From: a virus
Reading direction: 5' to 3' (one strand)
IMG/VR virus record: IMGVR_UViG_3300036834_000231
Coordinates: 32,283-96,282 of that record
Length of the DNA: 64,000 nucleotides
Position numbers and translations under genes: made by a program
Shown: piece by piece, positions 52,920 through 62,301 of the stretch
Position numbering within the stretch: the stretch's first letter is position 1
How the letters are laid out: the number at the start of each line of letters is the position of its first letter
Notes under the pieces: generated by a model
What the model saw: the letters and a program-made list of their open reading frames with translations, nothing else
The model's database searches: none
What the model was told of the DNA's origin: nothing

Positions 52920-53261
52920 ATGAAAGCCATTATTAAAGCTCTTTCGAAAGAGGTCCTGCCGCGCTTTCACGCCGATACGAATCGCGACGAACCGACCATC
53001 ATGCTGGTCGCCCAGGTGGAGTTCGTCGACGAGAGCGGCGCGCCGGCGCATGAGCAGTCCTATGCGATTTTGCCCGAGGAGTACGATCCCAGCTATTTCG
53101 ACCGCCAGGCGCAGGCCATGCAGGACGATTTGGATCATACGGCCGCGAGCGCTCAAGACGCGGCGCGCAGCGCCCAGGCAGACCGCATCCTCGCTCAATT
53201 TCATCTCAAGCTGGGCGAAAGCATCACGATCAACGATCAACAGCAAGTCAACAAGCAATAG
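52920..53261 (+). CDS. hypothetical virion-region protein (113 aa)
   Basis: MKAIIKALSKEVLPRFHADT ... PEEYDPSYFDRQAQAMQDDLD then an alanine-rich helix. AAGGGAAG upstream. No family. Confidence 0.7.
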   Translation: MKAIIKALSKEVLPRFHADTNRDEPTIMLVAQVEFVDESGAPAHEQSYAILPEEYDPSYFDRQAQAMQDDLDHTAASAQDAARSAQADRILAQFHLKLGESITINDQQQVNKQ

Positions 53262-53270
53262 GAGAAAGCA

Positions 53271-53819
53271 TTGCGCGAAAAACTGCGTCAGCGCGTCACG
53301 ACGGAGATCGTGCATCGCCGCAACGGACGGGTGTTGCCCGTCTGGCAAGAGAATTGGCTCGGCAGGCTCCTCCGCACACGCCTCCATTGGGATGGCCGCG
53401 CCCGGGCGCTCGGCTCCTGGCAGCTCTGCCTGCGGACCCCGAATTTAATCACCAATGTGGGGCATGCGGGATCGAACGGGCGCATGTCGAATCAGGGCAG
53501 CTATTCGCCCTTCGTGAACATCGCAATCGGCACGGGGACCACGGCGGCGGCGGCGGCGGATACTGCGCTGCAAACCGAAATCACGACCGGCGGCGGGGCG
53601 CGCGGAGCGGCGACCGCCACCCAGGTGACGACTTCCGTGACGAACGACACCACGCAGCTCGTCAAGACGTTCAGCTTCACTGCGGGCTTCGCCGTGACGG
53701 AAGAAGGCATATTGGACAACGCATCGAGCGGCGGTAGTTTGCTCGCGCATCAGGTGTTTTCCGCCGTCAACGTGGTCTCGGGCGACTCTCTGACGATCAC
53801 CCACAAGTATCAGACCTAG
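53271..53819 (+). CDS. phage structural protein (182 aa)
   Basis: NLITNVGHAGSNGRMSNQGS ... FVNIAIGTGTTAAAAADTALQTEI, ATQVTTSVTNDTTQLVKTFSFT and DSLTITHKY. The IAIGTGTT.A..ADT.L.TE pattern is one I associate with phage structural (fibre or base) proteins. TTG start 53271. Confidence 0.78.
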   Translation: MREKLRQRVTTEIVHRRNGRVLPVWQENWLGRLLRTRLHWDGRARALGSWQLCLRTPNLITNVGHAGSNGRMSNQGSYSPFVNIAIGTGTTAAAAADTALQTEITTGGGARGAATATQVTTSVTNDTTQLVKTFSFTAGFAVTEEGILDNASSGGSLLAHQVFSAVNVVSGDSLTITHKYQT

Positions 53820-53827
53820 GAGGGAAT

Positions 53828-54283
53828 ATGGCCGTAACCACCGTGGCGATGCACATCAACATCTTACTTCCGCCCATCGTGATTGCGGATCTTGCCACCT
53901 ATTGGACTTCGCTGATCGCCGGGGTTGCTGGCACTACGCAAAGCGCGCTCGATGGAGTGATGACGAGCGTGACCGTGGTCCCAAGCGGCAGCGGGCCCAA
54001 CATCTCGCCCGGCAATGGCATTCTGATCGATCAGGAGCCCATGATGGTTACGGCCGTCGCCGGCAATGTCCTCACTGTGACGCGGAGTCAGGGTGTCGCG
54101 ATTCTGCCGCCGCCCGTGGCGCACCTTGCGGGCGCGAATATCTCCGTGCTCTCTTACCCCGATCTCTATGCCATGGTCGTTCGCCTGGCGGTCCGCCCGT
54201 GGATCGGCAATATCGTGCAAGGGCTCGGGCAGAATTCGCAGACCTATAGTGCGGCGAGCACCGGCTCGCTCGCGTCTTATTAA
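53828..54283 (+). CDS. phage structural protein (151 aa)
   Basis: Beta-rich product (GNGILIDQEPMMVTAVAGNVLTVTRSQ) with a GxGPN..PGNG..ID.E.M.V motif also seen at the start of the 54582 protein (GSEILLITSISG), so the two may share a small beta domain. Confidence 0.75.
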   Translation: MAVTTVAMHINILLPPIVIADLATYWTSLIAGVAGTTQSALDGVMTSVTVVPSGSGPNISPGNGILIDQEPMMVTAVAGNVLTVTRSQGVAILPPPVAHLAGANISVLSYPDLYAMVVRLAVRPWIGNIVQGLGQNSQTYSAASTGSLASY

Positions 54284-54299
54284 ACCTGAGAGGTATGAA

Positions 54300-54578
54300 A
54301 TGAAGAGTTCCATCACACAGAACCTCGATCCGGACGAGCAAAAGGTCAATGGGGCCGCGCTGCCGGGTCCAACCATTTATTTCTTTTCCGAAGAGGAACT
54401 GGCCTTCTTCAAGCCGCGCGTCGAGCAAGTCAACTCCCTCATCGGCATGCTGAACGAGAGCACGTCGCTTGTCTGCGCGCAGCACAAATTCAAAGGCATG
54501 TGGCGCATCAATGCCGCAATGAACGGCATCGAGCGCATCGATCTACCCGCCCCTCCCCCGGCCCTTCCCACCGCGTAA
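54300..54578 (+). CDS. hypothetical virion-region protein (92 aa)
   Basis: MKSSITQNLDPDEQKVNGAA ... YFFSEEELAFFKPRVEQVN. GAGAGG precedes ATG 54300. Ends PAPPPALPTA. No family. Confidence 0.7.
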   Translation: MKSSITQNLDPDEQKVNGAALPGPTIYFFSEEELAFFKPRVEQVNSLIGMLNESTSLVCAQHKFKGMWRINAAMNGIERIDLPAPPPALPTA

Positions 54579-54581
54579 GCC

Positions 54582-56177
54582 ATGGCCGAGCAATTCGCCA
54601 ATCACCCCGGCACCACTCTGTCCGGAGCGATTAGCTCGACCACGCGTCCGGTCACCTTCAGCGTGGCTAGCGCAACGGGGCTGCCGAGTAGCGGCAATTT
54701 CCGGGTCATCATCGGCAGCGAAATCCTGCTGATCACTTCGATCAGCGGAACCTCGCTCACCGGGACCAACGTCGAAGGGACTTCCGCTTCGACCTATGCA
54801 AACGGGGCCGCCGTTACGCACGTGGTGACAGCCGGCGCGCTCGCGCAGATGGAAGTCGATGCCAACGCCACGCTCCTCGCGGCCAACAACACCTTCACCG
54901 GCAGCAATACTTTCTCGGGAGCTGTCTCGGTCGGCTCGCGCCTGGCGATGACGCCTTCCAATTTTCAGACGAATACCTCGGCCAAGGTTCTGATTATGGG
55001 CTCGACTGGAACTACCTTGGCGGTCGATGCTGTAACGGTGGCCTTCGGCTACGATCCATCGACTATCAACGATTCGAGCTGGACCGGCACAGGCAAAGAA
55101 ATCATCTTTCGCAACGTCGCGCAGTTCTGGCAGCCGAACCTAGCGAACACCGGGTTCTTCCAGCCCATCACAATGAACTCGGGGAATGTGGGCATCTCGA
55201 CGACGGTCCCCAAAACAGCCTTGCACGTGCTGACCACCGGGACGGCAAATCAGCAACGGGTTTTGACGCTGGAGCAGACCACTGCGACTGCGGTCGGCGC
55301 CGATCTCTCGTTTTATAAAAATCGTGGCACTCGCAATTCGCCTTCGGCTGTGCTATCTGGCGATGCGCTCGGTTCCGTGACCTTCACTGGCTACGACGGC
55401 ACAACGGACCTAACCAGTGCACAGCGATCAGCCTACCTCGAAGGCCATGCTCTCGAAAACTGGAATAGCGGAGCGCATGGCAGTAATATTCAGGCCTTCA
55501 TTACACCCACCGGCTCAACGGCTGCGGCGCTGGCGATGACCATCGATAGCTCGGGGGTAACCTTTGCGAACGCTATTAGCGCCGCGGGTGTAATTACCCA
55601 AACGGGCGGCAACCGGGCGGTCATCAATACTTCCGGCTTTGCAGGCCTCCAATTCGCCGCGCATTCGAAGAATTGGTACTTGGATCATCGCGGCTCGATC
55701 GACACACCGAACGATCGGTTCGCATTCGAGACCGATGCGTTGGAAGTGTTGACGCTGCTCAATGGCGGAAATGTCGGCATCTCCAACAGCAATCCTGGCT
55801 CGTTGTTCACAATTGGGGCGAATAAGTTGACGGTCGACGCCAGCGGCAATGTTACGGCAACCGGCGTCGGCAGCTTCGCCAGCCTGGCCGGGCTAGGATC
55901 GGCGACGGTGGGCAGCGCGACGATCAGCTTCGGCGCGGCTCCGGGAACGAATGTCGTCTCAACGGTGGTGACCGGGCAGACCGCGATTAAGTCGACCAGC
56001 ACGGTCATGGTCTTCATGGCTTACGATTCAACCGCCACCCACAACGTGAATGAGCATCTGTTAGTCGCTTTTCAATTGCGCGCCGGCTCGCTCGTCGCGG
56101 GCACGGGTTTCACGATTTACGCGGAAAGCGATCTGCGGCTGACGGGCGATTTCACCGTCCGCTGGTTGTGGGTATAA
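54582..56177 (+). CDS. tail fibre-like protein (531 aa)
   Basis: N-terminal beta domain (VTFSVASATGLPSSGNFRVIIGSEILLITS), then NTFTGSNTFSGAVSVG, repeats with VGIST / VGISN ... GNVTATGVGSFASLAGLG, typical of phage fibre stalks. No intramolecular chaperone is visible. Likely a receptor-binding or stalk protein. Confidence 0.82.
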   Translation: MAEQFANHPGTTLSGAISSTTRPVTFSVASATGLPSSGNFRVIIGSEILLITSISGTSLTGTNVEGTSASTYANGAAVTHVVTAGALAQMEVDANATLLAANNTFTGSNTFSGAVSVGSRLAMTPSNFQTNTSAKVLIMGSTGTTLAVDAVTVAFGYDPSTINDSSWTGTGKEIIFRNVAQFWQPNLANTGFFQPITMNSGNVGISTTVPKTALHVLTTGTANQQRVLTLEQTTATAVGADLSFYKNRGTRNSPSAVLSGDALGSVTFTGYDGTTDLTSAQRSAYLEGHALENWNSGAHGSNIQAFITPTGSTAAALAMTIDSSGVTFANAISAAGVITQTGGNRAVINTSGFAGLQFAAHSKNWYLDHRGSIDTPNDRFAFETDALEVLTLLNGGNVGISNSNPGSLFTIGANKLTVDASGNVTATGVGSFASLAGLGSATVGSATISFGAAPGTNVVSTVVTGQTAIKSTSTVMVFMAYDSTATHNVNEHLLVAFQLRAGSLVAGTGFTIYAESDLRLTGDFTVRWLWV

Positions 56178-56186
56178 GGAGCAACT

Positions 56187-57632
56187 ATGTCAGGCATACG
56201 GGTAGAGGGCAATACCTCGGGCAATGTCGCCGAAGTAGATGCCAATCACAATATGCAAGTGAACTTGCCGACGACGGTCGCGCAAGCCGGCTTTGCCCAG
56301 ATGGTGCTCGACTCAAGCGGCAACACTCTCGCGCTCGGAGACGATAACCGCTGTAAGGTCAGCTTCGAGCAGGTTCTCTTCTACAGCCGGCCGGAAGGCG
56401 CGGCAATCGATGCCCGTTTTTGGAACGTGTTCGCGTCCACCATGACGGTGACAGCAGCGAGCGGTCAGTACACGATGAACGCGGGGTCTTCGACTACCGC
56501 TTCCGCCTATGCAATCTTGAGTTCCAGCCGCGTGTTCCTGTTGCTGACGGAATACCCGATCTATTTCCAAATTCGCTTGCGTATCGTCCCACAGGCCAAT
56601 TCGGTGATCGAGTTGGGACTCGGCAACGTGGCGACAACCGCCGCCCCTACCGATGGAGTCTTTTTACGTTGGACCGCCGCCGGCCAGATGCAGGCGGTGC
56701 TCAATAACAACGGGACCGAGACCGCCACAAACTTATCGGGCACGCTGAACACTTCGGATTATTACAACATCGAGTGCCGGTTGCAGGAAAACCAGTTTGT
56801 GGTGCATATGGAGACGTCGGATGGTTCGTCGGTGTTGCTCGATCAAAACGTTCCCATCCCGGCCACCCTCGGATCTCCCACCGGCACGGTGCATTTGCCA
56901 TTCATCGTGCGCGTCTACAATACCGCCACACCGCCGACGACCGCGCCGCTCGTGATCGTCAATGCCGTCAATGTGCAACAAACCGATCTGGACATGGCGC
57001 GCCCTTGGCCAAGTCAAATGGCCGCGTCCGGGCGCGGGTTGCATTCGTCTCCTTTGACGCCTTATGCGCAGAGCACCAATTTCGCCAATTCCACCGTACC
57101 GGCCACGGCCTCTCTTTCGAACACCGCTGCATCCTATGCGACGCTCGGCGGTAAATGGCTCATCGCGAATCCGACCGCGGCTGAAACAGACTATGCCCTG
57201 TTTGCCTATCAGGTGCCCGCCGGGTACCAGCTTGTCGTTTCGGACATTCAGATCAGCGCGGTGCTCTCGGCGATCGGCGGCACGGCAGGCACGGCGTATT
57301 CCGGAGTGCTCGAATGGGGCATCTCGACCGAGGGCTCCGCGCTTTCGCTCGCCACGACGGACTCGTTTTCGGCAGGATCGAGCGGCTTTACCTGGGCGCC
57401 GCGCCGCTACGCGCTCGGCACGCAGGCCTTGGCGGTGCGCGATTCCACCGCAGTGTTGCCGGGGTTTGCTTTCAGTCCCATCCTGATCTATAGTCTCGAA
57501 ACTCCGCTGGTATTCAATAGCGGCCGCTACTTGGTCGTGATCCTGCGCGTCCCGGTCTCGGCCTGGGTTGGCGGCACCTCCCCCACCGCCACCATCCGCG
57601 GTTCTGTCTTTGTGCATGGGCACTTTGAATAG
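56187..57632 (+). CDS. virion structural protein (481 aa)
   Basis: Starts MSGIRVEGNTSGNVAEVDAN HNMQVNLPT, an opening common in phage fibre/decoration proteins. FFSRPEGAAIDARFWN-like and ECRLQENQFVVHMETSDG suggest concanavalin-like beta sandwich parts. Probable tail fibre or appendage component. Confidence 0.75.
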   Translation: MSGIRVEGNTSGNVAEVDANHNMQVNLPTTVAQAGFAQMVLDSSGNTLALGDDNRCKVSFEQVLFYSRPEGAAIDARFWNVFASTMTVTAASGQYTMNAGSSTTASAYAILSSSRVFLLLTEYPIYFQIRLRIVPQANSVIELGLGNVATTAAPTDGVFLRWTAAGQMQAVLNNNGTETATNLSGTLNTSDYYNIECRLQENQFVVHMETSDGSSVLLDQNVPIPATLGSPTGTVHLPFIVRVYNTATPPTTAPLVIVNAVNVQQTDLDMARPWPSQMAASGRGLHSSPLTPYAQSTNFANSTVPATASLSNTAASYATLGGKWLIANPTAAETDYALFAYQVPAGYQLVVSDIQISAVLSAIGGTAGTAYSGVLEWGISTEGSALSLATTDSFSAGSSGFTWAPRRYALGTQALAVRDSTAVLPGFAFSPILIYSLETPLVFNSGRYLVVILRVPVSAWVGGTSPTATIRGSVFVHGHFE

Positions 57633-57634
57633 CT

Positions 57635-60439
57635 ATGGCGCTCGCTCCAAATTTGACTTCGCGGCTGGGGACTCCCAATAGCCGTCTCGGTAACGAGGTG
57701 CTCGGCCAGGCGCCGGTCTGGACGCTCGTGCTGACGGAGATCTTTACGCAAGGGGATACGCTCGCGCGCGCCACAGGGAAATTGGTTACGGATGCGGTCT
57801 CGCCCGCCGAAACCTTGCTGCGGAGCGATGGCAAAGCGCTGACGGATGCGCAAACGCTGGCCGATACTTTCGTGCGAAGTGATTTTAAAGTGGCCTTGGA
57901 TACGGTTTCGATCAGCGAGGCCTTTGTGCGAGCCACCGGCAAAATAGCCTCCGATAGCGTTTCTTTGACGGATCTGGCGGCGCGTGGCGCAGCGAAGCCA
58001 TTCGCCGATGCGCAAACTTTGGCGGATATCACGGTGATACGCACTCCCGGCAAGGCCTGGACCGAGAGTTATGCAGTCGCGGACGCCTTCGCCCGGGCGA
58101 CCAGCAGAATCTTGACCGACGCGCAAACGCTGACAGATGTGACGGTGCTGCCGGCGGTCGGAAAAGCCTGGATCGAGACCGGCAGCCTAGTGGATATCAC
58201 AGTGATACGAACGCCCGGCAAGGCCTGGACCGAGAGCGGCACACTGGCAGAAGCGTTTGTCAGAGCGCCAGGCAAGGCGTTGGCCGATGCGCAAACCCTG
58301 GCGGATGTGACCGTGCTGCCGGCAGTCGGCAAGGCCTGGTCCGAGGCCAGCAGCTTAACTGATATCACAGTGATACGATCCACCACGAAAGTTTGGGCGG
58401 ATGTCGTGGCGCTGGCCGATACCGCGGCGCGGGCGGACGCGAAGACTTTCAGCGAGGCAGGGTCATTGACTGAGAGCCCGATTGTGCGGGTTCCCGGCAA
58501 AGCTTGGACGGACGTCATCGCTGGGACCGACGCCATGACGTGGGCGGGCTCCCGGACGATGGCCGATGCGGCGGCCTTGAACGATATCACGGTGATACGA
58601 TTAACCGGCAAAGTATTGGCAGAGAGTTGTGCGCTCGCCGATACCTTCGCCAAAGGGATTGTCGCCGCCAGGCAGTTCGCCGAGACGGGCGCTGTGAGCG
58701 ACGCCATCAGTCGACAGACGGGAAAAGCCGCTGCGGAGGCCTTCAGCCTGACGGAAGCGTTCACGCGGGACGATAGCCGGAACTTCGCTGACAGCACGGT
58801 CTTAAACGATACGCTCGCGCGGGGCGGCGCGAAAGCGCAGAGCGATGCCATCACGCTCAGCGATTCTTACTTGCGGGCTCCCGGCAAGGCCTGGCTTGAG
58901 CCCTTTGCGCCAAGCGATGTTTTGCAGAATGCCACGGCCAAGTTCTGGAGCGACGTGCTGACTCTTGGGGATGTCGTGGCGCGCGGCAAGTCGACCGAAT
59001 TCGACGAGACGCTAGCGATGCTCGAAACGCTCGCGCGGGCGGGCGCTAGGGAGCTGGACGAGACGCTATCGCTCGGGGATGCGATCACGCGCGCGACGGC
59101 GCGGGAATTGGATGAGGCGGTGACCGTGGCCGATCTGGCCATCACGCGGGATAGCGGACGCCAGTGGAGCGATGCGATTACGCCGCTCGACAGTCTGATC
59201 CGGGACACGGCAAAGCCCGCCGCCGAACTGCTTGCGGTGGCGGATGTCTTCTCGACGCAGGCGGTGTTGGGGCGGCTGTGGCAAGACTCCCTGACGCTTG
59301 CGGACAGCAGCTCGCGCGAGACGGGCGTGGCGCTAGCGGAAACCTTCGCGGTAGCGGACACCTGGAGCCGCCTCGGATTGTTTCAGCGCACGCTGCTCGA
59401 TCTCGTGACGGTCTCCGATCTGAGTCTGGGGTATGCCGGTCAGCATCAATTCGGCTTTGCCGAGAGCTTCATGCTGGCCGAGTCCTTGGTAACCCAAAGC
59501 CTTTTCGGGCGCGTCTTCTTCGATACGCTGCCGGTGGCAAGCGACCTGTCGCGCGCGCTGAACCGCGGAATCGCCGACGTGGTTACGACGATCGAGACTT
59601 TGGCGAAGAGCGGCAGCCGTACCTTAGAGGAAACCGGGCTCTTTCTCGAAGCGTTTACTAGAGACCTGCTGCGGCCTTTGCTCGATGCGCCTTTGCTCAT
59701 CGAAGCAGTGAGCCGGTTGACCGGGAAAACCTGCCTTGATAGCGTAGCGGTAAACGATACGTTGCAGAACGGCGGCGGACGGCAATTCTTCGAGATGGGG
59801 CTGCTCTCTGATGCGGCGCTGCGCAGCGTAGGGAAGGCCTTGACGGATGCGCCCTTGCCGGTCGAGACGCTGAGCCGCTTGCTCGCGAAAGGTTATTTCG
59901 ATAGCGTTGTGCTCAGCGATAGCTCGTCCCAGGGCGGCGGCAAGCAATTCCTTGAGACCGGCTCGCTCGCCGATTCGCTCGTGCGGAGTCCGCTGCGGCA
60001 ATTCCTCGATGCGCCCGTACCCATCGAATCCTTGCAGCGGTTGACGGCCAAGACCTGGTTCGATAGCCTCGCTTTGAGCGATGCGTTCGCGCGCACGTTC
60101 GCGGTGACGTCGAGCGACATGCTGACGCCGAGCGAGGCGGGTTATGCCTGGAGCCTCGGGCGCAGTTACCTTGAATCGATTGCGTTTTCCGATTCAGCCA
60201 TGCGCTCGATCGGCCGGGAAGTTTTCGACCTTCTCACCTTTTTCGAGGCGTATGCGGCGATCGTGCGCTATCCCGTTCCGCCTCCGGAATGGCGGCGCTT
60301 TGCGCCGCTCGATGGCCGCTTGACCCGGGCCGGGCAGCAAGTTCGCTTGTGGGCTTTGTTGCAGGAGCTCCGCTCGCGCTCGGGGCAGCGGGAAAACCGC
60401 TTGTTCCTCGCGCCGCCCGAGACGTTCACTGTTCGCTGA
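57635..60439 (+). CDS. long repeat protein, about forty 18-residue repeats
   Basis: From about residue 45 to 870 an 18-19-residue unit recurs with the plan x-GKAWTDAxTLADxxVR (for example APGKALADAQTLADVTV, TPGKAWTESGTLAEAFV). Some units are almost identical in DNA (58008, 58118, 58283 regions). The strict length suggests a solenoid or beta-helix stalk of a tail fibre. The last 60 residues differ. The gene begins 3 bases after the previous stop. Confidence 0.82.
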   Translation: MALAPNLTSRLGTPNSRLGNEVLGQAPVWTLVLTEIFTQGDTLARATGKLVTDAVSPAETLLRSDGKALTDAQTLADTFVRSDFKVALDTVSISEAFVRATGKIASDSVSLTDLAARGAAKPFADAQTLADITVIRTPGKAWTESYAVADAFARATSRILTDAQTLTDVTVLPAVGKAWIETGSLVDITVIRTPGKAWTESGTLAEAFVRAPGKALADAQTLADVTVLPAVGKAWSEASSLTDITVIRSTTKVWADVVALADTAARADAKTFSEAGSLTESPIVRVPGKAWTDVIAGTDAMTWAGSRTMADAAALNDITVIRLTGKVLAESCALADTFAKGIVAARQFAETGAVSDAISRQTGKAAAEAFSLTEAFTRDDSRNFADSTVLNDTLARGGAKAQSDAITLSDSYLRAPGKAWLEPFAPSDVLQNATAKFWSDVLTLGDVVARGKSTEFDETLAMLETLARAGARELDETLSLGDAITRATARELDEAVTVADLAITRDSGRQWSDAITPLDSLIRDTAKPAAELLAVADVFSTQAVLGRLWQDSLTLADSSSRETGVALAETFAVADTWSRLGLFQRTLLDLVTVSDLSLGYAGQHQFGFAESFMLAESLVTQSLFGRVFFDTLPVASDLSRALNRGIADVVTTIETLAKSGSRTLEETGLFLEAFTRDLLRPLLDAPLLIEAVSRLTGKTCLDSVAVNDTLQNGGGRQFFEMGLLSDAALRSVGKALTDAPLPVETLSRLLAKGYFDSVVLSDSSSQGGGKQFLETGSLADSLVRSPLRQFLDAPVPIESLQRLTAKTWFDSLALSDAFARTFAVTSSDMLTPSEAGYAWSLGRSYLESIAFSDSAMRSIGREVFDLLTFFEAYAAIVRYPVPPPEWRRFAPLDGRLTRAGQQVRLWALLQELRSRSGQRENRLFLAPPETFTVR

Positions 60440-60449
60440 TGGATGCACC

Positions 60450-60770
60450 ATGCCTCTCTTTGAGATGCCGGCCAAAGACGCCACGGAACTGCTCGACTAT
60501 CAGATCGACATGAGCAAGGAGCTGGCCGGGCGCCTGCCGAATGGCGCGAACGATACGCTGACCTCGGTCGTCTGGTCTACCGCCATCTGGGGATCCGCCG
60601 CGATCAGTGATCTGGTGGTCGAGCCGTTTTCGACGATGACCTCATCGACCGCCACGGTTTGGCTATCGGGCGGGACGCTTGGCAATGTCTATGAGGTGAG
60701 CGCCGTCATGCAAACCGCGGGCGGCAGGACTTATCACCGCTCGTTCAATCTGCCGGTGCAGACACGTTGA
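60450..60770 (+). CDS. phage structural protein (106 aa)
   Basis: MPLFEMPAKDATELLDYQID then beta-rich (NDTLTSVVWSTAIWG, TATVWLSGGTLGNVYEVSAV, RTYHRSF). A small Ig-like fold of the type attached to phage tail proteins. Confidence 0.75.
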   Translation: MPLFEMPAKDATELLDYQIDMSKELAGRLPNGANDTLTSVVWSTAIWGSAAISDLVVEPFSTMTSSTATVWLSGGTLGNVYEVSAVMQTAGGRTYHRSFNLPVQTR

Positions 60771-60814
60771 AAGTTGGTATCATTGCATCGAAGGGCCAGC
60801 CGGTGGATACGGCC

Positions 60815-60828
60815 AGCCCTTTTGGGCT
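60815..60828 (+). terminator. intrinsic terminator
   Basis: AGCCC-TTTT-GGGCT followed by AAATTTCG. Downstream of the 60450 gene and overlapping the end of the minus-strand peptide P5. Confidence 0.6.
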
Positions 60829-60907
60829 AAATTTCGATGTCGATTTTTAGCCTAGTTCGCCGCCGCCTGATGCAAATCAAAACGGCAACCAACATGAGAA
60901 GGTACAT
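60827..60907 (-). CDS. tiny membrane peptide P5 (26 aa)
   Basis: On the minus strand AGAAAGGAGGTG (12 bases matching the complement of the 16S tail) precedes ATG 60907. The peptide MYLLMLVAVLICIRRRRTRL ends KIDIEI. Its hydrophobic helix, RRRR and acidic-alternating tail match P1 at 9430 (RRRRLKIRLEIEL). Confidence 0.6.
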   Translation of the reverse strand: MYLLMLVAVLICIRRRRTRLKIDIEI

Positions 60908-60932
60908 AGGCACCTCCTTTCTGCTTCAAGCC

Positions 60933-60965
60933 GCCCGCCTCTTACGAAGGCGGGCTTGCTGTTTA
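60933..60965 (+). terminator. terminator hairpin
   Basis: GCCCGCCT / AGGCGGGC followed by TTGCTGTTTAC. Present again in the second unit. Confidence 0.65.
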
Positions 60966-61087
60966 CGAAGCTCCGATTGCAGCTTCCAGCCAAGACCACC
61001 AGCTCTTGCAGAACCTCCAGGATAGCCAACCGCAATTTTTAAGAAGATGGGAAGAACTTGCGGTATCATTGATTCGCCTGATGAGAA

Positions 61088-61117
61088 TCAAACGGCAACC
61101 AACGCCAAGAGGAGCAT
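61088..61117 (-). pseudogene. frameshifted copy of peptide P5 (P6)
   Basis: Same ribosome binding site (AAAGGAGGTG). MLLLALVAV then TGA: relative to P5, one T is missing in GTTTTG, ending the frame after nine residues and losing the RRRR part. Could be a shorter variant rather than a dead copy. Confidence 0.5.
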
Positions 61118-61144
61118 AAGCACCTCCTTTCTGCTTCGAAGCTG

Positions 61145-61178
61145 AACCCGCCTTTCTAAGAGGCGGGTTTGCTGTTTA
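61145..61178 (+). terminator. terminator hairpin
   Basis: AACCCGCCT / AGGCGGGTT followed by TGCTGTTTAA. Second of the duplicated terminators. Confidence 0.65.
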
Positions 61179-61256
61179 ATGAAGCGCCGTTGAACGCTTC
61201 CAGCCCACCACCACTCTCAGCAGAATCTCCAGGATAGCCAACCGGCGAATACCGCC

Positions 61257-61784
61257 ATGATCCGCGTACAGTTCAAGGAAGACCTGCGGGCGCTGCTCGT
61301 AATCGAGACACGTTCGGCGCGTCTCGCGGAGGCGCTCGCAGCGAAGGTTAATGCCTTGAACGAACGCCTAAGGGAGCGCATCCAGGCAAAGTATTCGGGC
61401 GAGGTGGTAAACATTCGCACGGGCGCGCTGGTTCGTTCCGTGACGGTTGAGCCGGCCACGATTCTCGCGACCAGGGTGCGTGGCGGGGTGTCGGCGGGCG
61501 GTTCGCTCGCGCCCTATGCGATGCATCTGGAGTACGGTGCGGCGGCGCATCACATAGTCCCCCGCAAAACGGAGAAAGTGGCCTATCAGCGCTCGGCGCT
61601 ACGCTTCTTGATCGGGCACCAGGTGCTCTACCGGGCGTGGGTGAATATGCCTACGCTGCAGGCGCGGGAGGTCGTGCGCGGGACGCAGAAAGAGATGCTC
61701 GGCCAGTTCGTCAGCGAGATCCAAGAAACCGTGATGGACATCTTGAGCGCCAGGCCGCGTAGCGAAAGCGGTCGGTTCATTTGA
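61257..61784 (+). CDS. HK97 gp10-like / tail-completion protein
   Basis: MIRVQFKEDLRALLVIETRS ... LNERLRERIQAKYSGEVVNIRTGALVRSVTV, YAMHLEYGAAAHHIVPRK, the layout of HK97 gp10-type head-tail joining proteins (GxLxxSxxV, ...EYGTxxH.I.P). 175 residues. Confidence 0.82.
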   Translation: MIRVQFKEDLRALLVIETRSARLAEALAAKVNALNERLRERIQAKYSGEVVNIRTGALVRSVTVEPATILATRVRGGVSAGGSLAPYAMHLEYGAAAHHIVPRKTEKVAYQRSALRFLIGHQVLYRAWVNMPTLQAREVVRGTQKEMLGQFVSEIQETVMDILSARPRSESGRFI

Positions 61785-61785
61785 T

Positions 61786-62238
61786 ATGCAGAACCCGAGA
61801 GAAGCGATTTTCGAAGCGCTACTCGCGCAGCTCGCGACCGCGCAATTGAACGGCGATCCGGCGTTCGTCACCTTGTCGCGCAAATTTCAGCAGTGGGAAT
61901 CCGTGCCGGACGCGAATCAGCCGGCCGGGTTTCTGTTGAAAGGCTTCGAGCACGCCAATCAACGGAGCTATGGGGAAACCACTTGGCGGCTGCGAGCGCT
62001 CTTCTGGGTCTATTGTCTGCATTCGCCCGACTCCAGCTCGATCCCCGGCGCGATGTTGAACGAGTTGCTCGATGCGATCGAAGCCGCCATGCTGCCGCCG
62101 CCTGGCGGGTTGCAAACCTTGGGCGGGCTGGTTACGCACGCCTATATCGACGGCGACATCATCGTCTCGGAAGGCAGCTTGCCGGAGGACCGGCAGAGCA
62201 TAGCGGTCGTTCCGATTTCCATGGACACCGCGATCTAG
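61786..62238 (+). CDS. tail terminator-like protein (150 aa)
   Basis: MQNPREAIFEALLAQLATAQ ... FQQWESVPDANQPAGFLLKGF and MLNELLDAIEAAML, VTHAYIDGDIIVSEGSLPEDR. Position after the gp10-like gene and before the tail tube, plus this pattern, fit a tail-completion/terminator protein. Confidence 0.8.
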   Translation: MQNPREAIFEALLAQLATAQLNGDPAFVTLSRKFQQWESVPDANQPAGFLLKGFEHANQRSYGETTWRLRALFWVYCLHSPDSSSIPGAMLNELLDAIEAAMLPPPGGLQTLGGLVTHAYIDGDIIVSEGSLPEDRQSIAVVPISMDTAI

Positions 62239-62301
62239 TATCACGGTTCCATCCACCCGATATCACCAGGCTTTGGCCTGGCATTCCTCCGAAAGGATTC
62301 T

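Larger units (their letters stand above)
60868..61256. repeat. tandem duplication of about 200 bases
   Basis: Two units (60868-61076 and 61078-61256) each hold a CCTGATG start, the CACCTCCTTTCTGCTTC stretch, a GGCGGG terminator hairpin and an end CCAGGATAGCCAACCG. The second contains a frameshifted copy of peptide P5. No plus-strand gene is convincing here. Confidence 0.75.

Noticed and set aside
60837-61025. 62-residue plus-strand ORF
   Set aside because: No ribosome binding site. The minus-strand peptide has a strong one and a homologue at 9430.
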